Positions 34,993-44,300 of a stretch of DNA of 64,000 nt are shown in pieces (positions within the stretch are counted from its first letter, which is position 1; every line of letters begins with the position of its first letter). The stretch comes from Tillandsia leiboldiana (lineage: Eukaryota > Streptophyta > Magnoliopsida > Poales > Bromeliaceae), in the NCBI GenBank assembly GCA_029204045.2, contig CM055063.1, positions 31,296,810 through 31,360,809 of the forward strand. The letters run 5' to 3'. The notes under the pieces were generated by a model. It made no database searches and had not been told where the DNA came from. It was given only the letters and a program-made list of their open reading frames with translations. The translations under genes were made by a program, and so were the position numbers.

Positions 34993-35375
34993 GTAAGTTT
35001 TTTGATCAAAACTCAGTCTATTCACTGTTCTTGCTTATTTTTGTCAAAACGTAATGGAGTTCATGCTATGATCTCGATTTTGCACGGTTTTTTATCTAAT
35101 TTCTTTTGAAATCTGAACTCTGGATGCCTAAGAAGTGTTTCTATACTTGTTGTTCATTATTTAAACGGATTTTTGGGCTTCGATTTCAGAAATTTCGGTT
35201 TTAGGGCAATTTTTGAGAATTTTCGGAAATCATGAAATTGTTCTATTTTTTAAAAAATTTTTGTAAAATTGTCTTGATTCCTAGGTTCTATACATGGTAA
35301 AGATTGTTTAGGATCTTTCCTTCGAATTTTTGAAATTAAACAATTTCTTCCATGTTCTTGAGTTCTTGCTCACAG
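34993..35375 (+). other. Candidate intron in the leader of the extra ORF
   Basis: The donor CAA/GTAAGT at 34993 and acceptor TTGCTCACAG ending 35375 are both good plant splice sites, and the AT-rich stretch between them looks intronic. The exon upstream would be a CT-rich 5' leader. No transcript evidence is available from sequence. Confidence 0.45.
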
Positions 35376-35398
35376 GTTAATCTTTGAAAACTTTTCAA

Positions 35399-36021
35399 AT
35401 GGCATTTGCTTGGTTGATTGTCTTCATTACTGCTCTAGTCAGCACGAGAATGACAAACAAAATGAAGCAAGATCAAGAAGAACCTCATACCATCCTCTTA
35501 GATAATTCCGAGACTGAAACAGAAGATTGGGAGACAATAGTAAAGGAAGCAAGACAGGTTGCCGCAACTAACGATAGGTCTGCACTAAAGAACAAAGCAC
35601 CTTTGAAATCTTGCTCGACGATAAGAAAATATGTAAGGAAACAAACAAGGGGTAGTGGACTTCATATCAATGAGTCACTTGTAGGAATACAATCTCCAAC
35701 TAGAGAAAACATCATTCACATGAAGGAGTCTGAATGGATTGAAGGTAAACATGCCTCATCGATTCCAGTACCATCTGCAACCTCGCTACCTGCCTCAACT
35801 CCGATGAGAGACACATCCAAGGATGATGTGAGTGTGTGACTTCCATATTTTACGAGCAGCAGCGACTGTCTTTAGAACAAGAAAGAATGTCACTTGATTT
35901 ACAGCATATAACTACTGATCAACGTAAGATTCGAAAGAAATGTTTGAAAGTCTCAAAGCTGCTCAAGGCAATTTTTAACAAGCTTGGATGCAACAGCTCT
36001 GACGAAAATGATTCAGATTGA
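35399..36021 (+). pseudogene. Extra (env-like or accessory) ORF of copia element, frameshifted
   Basis: The first frame runs from ATG 35399 to a stop at 35839 (146 residues). It has a hydrophobic N-terminal stretch (AFAWLIVFITALV), then an acidic SETETEDWE segment and a polar region. A second frame overlaps it at 35836 and continues to 36021. Its helix-forming tail, rich in Q, E, L and K, reads EQQRLSLEQERMSLDLQ and ends in an acidic SSDENDSD. I read the two as one gene broken by a small indel. The layout (hydrophobic N-terminus, coiled-coil C-terminus, between pol and 3' LTR) is like the env-like ORF of Sireviruses, but I recognise no defined domain and do not claim the function. Confidence 0.45.
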
Positions 36022-36709
36022 TGATTTTTTATTTTCATTGATTGTTCTAATAGTTTCTCTCTTGCAGGTTTTTTTTTTTTCTTGCTACATTTGAACTTTG
36101 CAATTCCCTTTTTAATTTTTGTTTAGCTTGTTATTGTGATAAAAAGGGTGAGAGAACTTGAAACTTTGGACCTTAGAGAACTTCCTTACTTCCTTAGAGA
36201 ACTTGAACTTTGAAGGCAAGTTGAACTTTGAGAAGGTGAAGGTAAGTAGAACTTGAACTTTGATAACATGCCACTACTAACTATTTGACTAACTATTTGG
36301 GCATGTAATATTTCTAATAAGTGATTTGCGATAACCGACATAATTTTGAACTTGTTAAATGTTTTGATATGACATTTAAGCTAAATGGTTAGATGATATG
36401 TGAATCTTTTGGTTGTCTATTTTCATACATATCTAATAATTAATGTCATAAGTTACATGAGTATAAACTCTATCGCTCTGATTGCTTATTGAATGTATAA
36501 ATTCTTGAGGTATCTAATGATTTCTTTTGTCAAGAATGGTTTCTTTTATAGAGAGTACAAGCGTCTAAGTTTAGAGTTTTTATTAGGAGTTTATCTCTTG
36601 TATTTATTTTTATTTGGACCATTCATGTAAATTTTTGTTGTATGGTGATAGCAACAAAAATATCTTTTTGATTTTTTTTGTGGATTATTTATTTTGTCAC
36701 GAAACCGCC

Positions 36710-36721
36710 AAAGGGGGAGAT
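36710..36721 (+). other. Polypurine tract of copia element
   Basis: AAAGGGGGAGA lies just before the LTR start TGTTAAG (36722). This shows that the LTR is a 3' LTR. Confidence 0.85.
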
Positions 36722-37994
36722 TGTTAAGAATTTTTGTGTTGGCGTATTTCGTGAAGTGTATTGAGTCTTGAAGATTGAAGTTGAAGAATTGTAAATCACA
36801 TACATCAATCTCAAGAAGAATGAATTCAAATGGATCAGGTACGTTTAACTAAATAATTTTTGTGATCCGAATACATTCTTGTAGTTTAGAAACATTTGGA
36901 TGAATTTTCGTTGGATAAAAATAAAAAACTGGACATTTTAAGTGTTCAGGATCCGGATCAGGGTCATCCAGTCAGGACCCCGAACATAGTTGAGTTAATG
37001 CGGAATTCCAGTCCGGAACAACCTCTTGTGAGTCCGAACCCCGAACTATGTGTTTGCAAAAATTGCATGAACAATCTGAATCAGACTTTTCCAGTCCGGA
37101 CCCCGAACTTATTTTTTTGGAAAAATTCTGTCTAAAGGCGACAGTCCGGATCCAATTAAATCTAGTCCGGACCGCCGAGCGAGAAAATTCCAAATAAGTT
37201 AGTTTTTTATTCTAATCTCTTTCTAAAGGTTTCTAACCTATAAATATACCCTAATATCATCTTTTAGAGCATTCGTAAGGATTCCTAATTATTCCTAATA
37301 ATTTCTATTATTTGAAAGAGGAATCAAAGGTAATCCACATATAGAGAAGAAGAGGTAAACACCGATTTATTTCTAGGTTTTCTTTCTCTATATTTATCGA
37401 TTTGATTCGAGGTTTTTCAATCTTTTTTTTTGAAGAATCAAATTGATAAATACTTAGATGGCATTTTCCTTGTCTATCTATATTATCTAAGTATTTGATT
37501 ATCATCACCAATAAACAAAACAACGATTTCCCAAAATCGGCGCGTGGATTCGCGTGGCCTTGTGGATTCAAGGTGCTACCGCTTTCATGGATTCGAAGAG
37601 AGGTACGTTCGTGTGATCGATACGTGCTAAATTGGTGAAGACCGTGGATTCGGTTAGACGTCGTGGATTCGGCGTTGGACGGAAATCGTGGATTCGAGGC
37701 GCGTTGTGGAGCGAGCGAAGAAGATCTACTCGAAGCGTATGGAAAAGGTTGAGTCGTAGTGTTACGGTATATCACCTTGTACGTGTTTAATCTTAGTGGA
37801 TTTCGCCGTGTTATCGGTCCCGTGGTTTTTTACTCCTGTGACGGAGTTTTCCACGTAAAATCTTGCGTACTTCATTTATTTTCCGCATTGGGTTATTTTT
37901 ACGCAAAGATTTTCGAGTTTTATTGTTTACACCTATTCACCCCCCCCTCTAGGTGGTTTTTCTCCTATTTAGATCCATTATCGCATAACCCAAA
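36722..37994 (+). mobile_element. Copia 3' LTR, about 1273 bp
   Basis: Same family as 18092-19387 (opposite strand) and 63471-64000. It starts TGTTAAG; the end CATAACCCA is slightly decayed. TCCGGA-type palindromes recur at 36950-37175. Confidence 0.9.
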
Positions 37995-38584
37995 AGGTAG
38001 TGTAGTGATATTCATTTTCACATGTATATGAGCATGTTAGTTAATTAGCATCTGCAGTTTTATTATCATATATTATCTTGCTATCTTGCTTTCGTTGGAC
38101 CAAGCGGTGTAGAACATTCTTTCTCGGTAGTTGAACCCACTGGGAACTTTAAGTAGTTCTCACACCCTTGGGTGACCATCATTACAGGTTCAGGTGCGAC
38201 CGGCGAGGCATACGACAGGGGTAAGGGCACAGCAGCGTAGAGACCTAGAAGGTCTAGCACATGTTACCATTTTATATTTTGAGTGAACTATGTATTGAGA
38301 GAAAAAAGATGTAAATTTGTAATATTGTTTAATTGCAAGTTGAGAGATGAAAAATATAATAAATTTTATATTGTGGTTGCTTTCATATACAGTTTAAACT
38401 GGTTGTTTAATGAATGAAAGGTTTTAGTTAGTAGTGATTTTCACTCTGATATTGCTCGTCATCATACACTTGTTTGTATTGATTTGGTTGTGACCGTTTC
38501 TTTCAAGTATAGAGAGGTCATGCCCGATTGTCGGGTCTGTTAGTGTGCCCGAACTGTCCAAATTGGCGATCTCGGGGCGTGACA
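37995..38584 (+). mobile_element. 3' end of another gypsy-type LTR
   Basis: It ends CGGGGCGTGACA like the gypsy LTRs here and has a variant of the central hairpin (GGGAACT/AGTTCTC at about 38148-38161) next to CCCACT. No PBS follows. The left part is missing. Confidence 0.6.
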
Positions 38585-39417
38585 GATAGCGTTCGTCGCG
38601 CTTTTTGTCTTTGCGTGACTAATATCGGTCCGGATCGGGATGCGAACCCTCCTTTGGCTGAGGTTTTCGTCTGATGGCGTGCGCCTTATACTACTGTACT
38701 GCCACGCACCTAAGACCGGTCTGAAATAAGACGCGGGACTTTCCTTCTTCGGCTTGATCGATCGGAGGTTGAATTCGACTCCGCCTGCTTTTTCGTCTGA
38801 TCGAGGCGGTCGAATGCCTTTCTTCAACCATAGTTGACCCTAGCCGATGTGATCATCCTTGCATCAGCTGCTTCTCCTAGTGGCCGACGCCTCCGCCCGA
38901 AGGTATTCTGCGTGCTACTCACCTCCGTCTTCGGGGCTAATCTTAATCGAGATGTGAATCCTCCTTTGTCGACTCAAGCTCCTGTCAGCTGATGTCTTTC
39001 AACCGGTAGTTGACACCACATGTCGCTCCTTCCCGTGGCAAAAAAATTTGGTCTCAACACTGTCATTCCATTGATTCGGTGCCTGTAAAGATGTATAATG
39101 ATTAAAAAAAAATTAATTATAAAGCAAGTTTGATGGCCTAACGACAATTCTTGCATCTCTATAAATCTTACAAAACCATTAATGATTATTAAACTATCTG
39201 AGTTTAACTATTATTTATAAGTTACATTAATTATTACCTACACAAATATGCAAAAGAGCTTATAAAAATATAAGTATATGCGCTTTAGGGCTTACAAAAC
39301 TAAAGTTGCATATTGAATATTACAAAAATAAGTTGAAAACAAAGCAAAATTTATTATTGTGAAAGATGTAAAAAATATATTAGCTTCTAACATAATATAA
39401 TAAGGAAAAATCTATCT
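38585..39417. other. Unassigned intergenic DNA
   Basis: The first half is GC-moderate and may be old transposon sequence. The rest is AT-rich. I find no supported gene, RNA or repeat family in it. Confidence 0.4.
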
Positions 39418-39560
39418 GTACATTCCTCTCAGAGGTGTACATCATACACCTAGGGTATGAATGTCTCGGATTAATATAATTTTTTTATTTCAAAAAATTC
39501 ATATTAATCCGAGCCGCCCTTGTTAGGGGTGTATGATGTACACTCCTAACAGGGATGTAC
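39418..39560. mobile_element. MITE, 143 bp, near-perfect foldback
   Basis: The left arm GTACATTCCTCTCAGAGGTG and onward is complementary to the right arm ending GGGATGTAC over about 60 bp (GTGTACATCATACACC pairs with GGTGTATGATGTACAC). It has no coding capacity. Length and ends resemble the interrupted MITE at 49441/53655. Confidence 0.75.
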
Positions 39561-39656
39561 CCACAACAGAACTCATATAATAAAGAGAAAAATTAACATA
39601 TATAATAAAATTTAGCTTTAAAAATATCTAACTGCTGCATCGCGCGAGTCACTACA

Positions 39657-39800
<144 letters not shown>

Positions 39801-39860
39801 GAATCCTTAATATTTTTATTACGTTAGCAAATTTTTTGTCACTCTCACCAACCCCATTTC

Positions 39861-40071
39861 TTCATCCTATGTGTAGATTACAAATTTAAAAAATCGAAGG
39901 GACGCGAAATATTTTTTCATTGTGTAGGTTATAAATTAGAGAAATCGAAAGGATACATCTCTTTTCTTCATCCTACGTATAGATTATAAATTTGAAAAAT
40001 TAAAGGACACGAAATATTTCTCCATCCTGCGTAGGTTAAAAATTTTAAAAATCAAAGGATGCGGGATATTA
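39861..40071. repeat. Four degenerate tandem repeats of about 52 bp
   Basis: Units begin near 39861, 39916, 39966 and 40020 with TTCATCCTA-like starts, a TAGATTATAAATT core and an AAAGGA(C)GCGAAATATT end. AT-rich, non-coding, upstream of the host gene promoter. Confidence 0.55.
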
Positions 40072-40353
40072 TGATTTATGTACACCTAATCTAATTCGAA
40101 GGACAAATAGAAAATAAATTTCAACCGTTACGATCGTGAAGAGGTAAGAAAAATGAACGGAGAATATTCAGTTTCGAAATTTATATTTTTCTTTTTTTTA
40201 GTATAAAAAATTTATAAAACTAATATAGTGCAAGAGGAGACTCTCTCCTTCAAAATTTTTAATTAGGAATTAGAATATATATATATAATTTATAATTTTA
40301 AAAACACTGATAAAATTTATAAATTATAAATTTTTATTATTTATGTTAAAAAA

Positions 40354-40362
40354 TATTTATAT
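40354..40362 (+). promoter_or_regulatory. Possible TATA box of the ARGLU1-like gene
   Basis: TATTTATAT lies upstream of a CT-rich leader typical of plant 5' UTRs. If used, transcription would start near 40390. Many other AT-rich boxes exist nearby, so this is tentative. Confidence 0.35.
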
Positions 40363-40435
40363 CCTAGCGTGCTGGGGAGAGTCCAAAAGGCTTTCCTTTG
40401 GGGTTAAAACGGAAAAAAAATAAATAAATAAAATC

Positions 40436-40648
40436 ATGAACTCGATCCGTCCTCGTACCCCAGCCTTTCTTTTGCTCTTTCTGCGGCCTCTCCGAACTCT
40501 TCCGTCGCCATTCCCATCCGAAGGCTCTTCTTCTGCGTTTCTTCCCCTTTCCGCTCCCTCTCTTTCGCTTCTTGTTAGTTTTAGGTCTTCTGGCCCCGTC
40601 TATCTCTTCCTCTCTCTCCTTCTCTCTCCTTTTCAAACAATTTCCTAA
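40436..40648 (+). other. Possible 70-codon upstream ORF in the 5' leader
   Basis: ATG at 40436 opens a 70-codon frame that ends before the main start at 40863. It resembles no protein and lies in the CT-rich leader. Its relevance depends on where transcription starts. Confidence 0.3.
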
Positions 40649-40862
40649 GCGCTTCCCGAATCTCTGCGTAATTCGTCGCACTCTGCCGGTAATTTTATAA
40701 TCTCTGCGCCTGATCTTGTCGCTCTCGTTTTCTCCTCGGTTTGATCAGGGTTTCTATTCGTGATTAGGGTTTTATAGGGGCCTTGAGAAGGAGAAGCCAG
40801 CTGATTTTGATAGTTTAATTTTGTCGACAGAGTGATTGATTTAGAGGGGTTTGTTGGTGTAG

Positions 40863-40975
40863 ATGCCTCGGACGTTGTCTCGGTCTCCCTCCCACCGGAG
40901 AAGACGGTCTCCTTCTCCGCGGTACAGCAGCAGGAGAAGCAGAAGAGATCGCAGCCGATCCCCTTATTCTTATAG
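40863..40975 (+). other. ARGLU1-like: Coding exon 1 (residues 1-37)
   Basis: Starts at the ATG and ends TTATAG/GTGATA, leaving two bases (AG) for the next exon. Encodes the first RS repeats. Confidence 0.9.
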
Positions 40976-41321
40976 GTGATATTGCTTGTCAACACTTAGC
41001 CATTTATTTTCTTTTCTACCTCGAATTTCATTTGTAGATTTATTTTTGATATTCAAGGTCTAATAAATCATGGCTTGGAAGATCCCTCAGCTCGTACCTC
41101 TTTTGTAATTTTGTATTGTAGTGGTATGAAGAATCAAGTGGAACCAAAATCTGTTTTTATCTTCGTAGGACTGATAGATTGTTGGGGTTGCATTTCCAAA
41201 TTCACTTTCTCAATTTCTTTGATTTAGGAATTTGGGGATGAACTTCGTTAATTTTGTTGTTGTTAGTGAATTGGCGAACTCCACATGTTTAGTTCAAAAC
41301 ATAGAAAGAAAAGATTATAAC

Positions 41322-41368
<47 letters not shown>

Positions 41369-44300
41369 CTAATAAAACCATACGAATTAAAGAGGACCAT
41401 CAGAAGGTCTTGAAATCAAAGAACTTGATTAGAAAACTAAGACATAAAATGTAAATAAGGAAGGTATTCAATCGATCTGTTAAGAAAAGTAAATCTTTGG
41501 TTCATTCAGACAGTCATATTTGTGTCGTCTTTGAAAAGATAGTTTATATGATGAGGATAAGAAGAGTATGAAAAAACAAAGAATTTTTTACAAATGAGGA
41601 TTAGATATCTCTTGAATAGTTAATAGTGGCCATGAGGTTAGGCATCTTGTAGTTTATTTAGAGTTTTTTTTTGGAACTAGGCTTCTTATATGTTACAACT
41701 GCTTATGATTTAGGCAATTGAGATTGTATTTGTTTAAACTTTTATAAAGTTATTATTTTAAGAAATGTTTATTGCTAGTCTAAGTCATTAGGCGTTTTAC
41801 CTCATGATTGTACCTACGGACCGTGCCAACCAGTTGATCGCCTGACCAACACAAGAATCTTGCATCATTGAAGACATTAAGGGAGACCAAACTATATAAA
41901 TTTAATTGTACATTAGAGGGCTAAAGTATTGACAATATAGAAAGTCCTTGAGATTTTGAGGTGATGGTGAACTAGTTGCATAATCGTTCACTGGATAAAA
42001 TGTCAATTTCAATGTCGGTTATGATTGCATAAATAGATGCTAGATCCTATTCTGATTGGTTGATTTTGTAATAGTAATTGTAGCATTTGAAATTTGTTAT
42101 CTCTTCCTCAGACAGATTATGATGATACGGCCGTATTTTGTGCAGCAATTTCAAGTATTGATCAGTCTGGCCATGATTGGTAAATTTTTTCGCGTTGTTT
42201 TTTACAAAACATAGCAGATGGTGACACAATTGAGGCTTTGAAGAATTGGAAAATTGTCTAGATCTGTTTATTGTTGGTACTATTGCATGCTCATGACAAT
42301 TATTAGTATTTGCCTTATCTTTATCACCATTTACTCAACAAAGACAATGAAGTAATTTTCCAATTGATCTTTTTTTTTATATATATATATATCTGTTTAT
42401 TGTTGATACTATTGCATGCTCATGACAATTGTTAGTATTTGCTTTTTCTTTATCACCATTTACTCAACAAAGACAATGAAGTAATTTTCCAATTGATCTT
42501 TTTTTTTTTTTATATATTATTTTCTTTTTTCCAGCGGTCCTCTTGTTAGATAAGAGGATATTGGTATTAATCTGCTGTATATGAGATGTAGAGTTCGTTT
42601 CTGTTTTTCCTCCTTACCTCTTGTATGATGATGAATGGGAAGAGTACCTATGTGGGCAAATAGGTTCCTGTGACTTCACCTTTATTACAACCATCATACT
42701 TTGATCGTAGGATAGGTACACATAGAGTTTTGGAATATGTCGTATGCATATAAAATTCCTTGTTTATTATCCTTTTACTTTTCAGGATAATGCTATTTTG
42801 TAGTTTTTGCCAAAATACAATTGTCAATCATGTTGATCTTGAAGTTCCTTCTGTGGCGGCTTATTTCTGACAGGCATGTGGTTGCAATTGTTTCATTTCA
42901 TTTATTGTTGTTAATTTGTTATCTCCATGAGCAGTGGCAACAGTGTGAGGTCATCTGATTTTGACAATAATGGTCTTTCTTGATGGTTGGAGAATTTTAG
43001 TTGGTCTAAGAAAATTAGAGAACTTTTTGAACTCTGTAAATTGGTTTTTCAGAACTTTTAAAATGCTTGAAGAAAATGAAAATCGTGGATGGTTTGATTT
43101 TTTTCGTGCGTTCCACCCATAAAAGGATCATTATAATCAGGTGGTGGATGCTATATCGTTATCCCTGGGTTTTTGGGCTTACCAGAGTACCTTTGGTTAA
43201 AAAGATGGAGCAAACCAAGACTGTTACCATACTTGTTATATACAGTCCACTAGTCTCGTTTTTCCTGCCGTAGGAGGTAAGTTTTCTCATGTTATATTAT
43301 GACATTCTATATTTTGTTCTCACAATAGTATCCTTTCTACTATAGGAGAAAAAGTCGCTCTCCTTCTCCAAGTTGGCGTAAAAGCCGTTCTCCGACACCT
43401 AGGAGGCGTAAAAGCCGTTCGCTTTCACCAAGACGATATAGAAGGCGAAGAAGCAGGAGCAGCACGACCTCTCCTCTACCTAATTCTGGAAGTCCTAGTC
43501 TTGGGTCCTCAGAGCATAAAAATGCTATTGAGAAGCAAAGGAAGGAAGAAGAAGAAAAGAAAAGGTAGAATCATATAATTTTTTTTTCTTTTTTTTGTTG
43601 TTGCCATTGCTCCCACATTCTTATCTATACTCACTATTTACTTTTTTGTGTTCTTTTGTATCACACTCTCTCTCTCTCTTTCTCTCTCTCTCATAAACTC
43701 TAGTGAGTTGACATGCCTGCCATTTTTGTAATTTGTTCTACAATAATACTGTTCAGGCTTAGCATTCTTCAAGCATGTTGTGCTTGAGACAATGATTGTT
43801 TTAGTAGCAGTTATGAATGGAGAGTTGATTTTTCATGCCTTTGGTTGTTATTATTGTTGAAGAAGCAACTTAGTTAAAAGTACTTTGTTTGCATTTGGTG
43901 TTTTAAAAGGTGCGAAGCTCAAAAAGGTGCGCCTAGGCTTTTGGAGCCTAGGCATGATATGCACTTTCCAGGCATGCGTCTCAGAACGGCGAGACGCATA
44001 TTCACACAAATTGTTAAGAAAAAGAAAATATTATTTAGAAAGACCTGGTAGTTATTTGATATGACATAAAAACACTTTGAGAGTAAATTATTGTAGTAAT
44101 CATTCACAAGTAGCACATCCATAAAGGAAAGATTAAAAATAATATCTGTAAATACTGATATTGTAGCAAACTTACAACATAATAATACATTATCCACAAA
44201 TGAGGTGCTTAAAAGGTGAAAGCATAGTATCTATAGAAATAGAAATGCATAACATGAATAGAGTTTCTACATGAGAGATTTGAGACCCACCTAAACATAA

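Larger units (their letters stand above)
34712..36721 (+). mobile_element. 3' internal part of a Sirevirus-like copia element
   Basis: It is bounded on the right by the polypurine tract and a copia LTR. There is no pol sequence; instead there is a leader-like stretch with TCCGGA palindromes (34770-34860), a candidate intron and an extra ORF. Some Sireviruses carry an additional env-like or accessory gene here. Assignment rests on position and the adjoining LTR. Confidence 0.65.

Noticed and set aside
43900..44000. Intron sequence with GCGCCTAGGC palindromes and a GCGTCTC/GAGACGC stem
   Set aside because: It looks like an old interspersed repeat, but I could not define its ends, family or a function, so it is not called.
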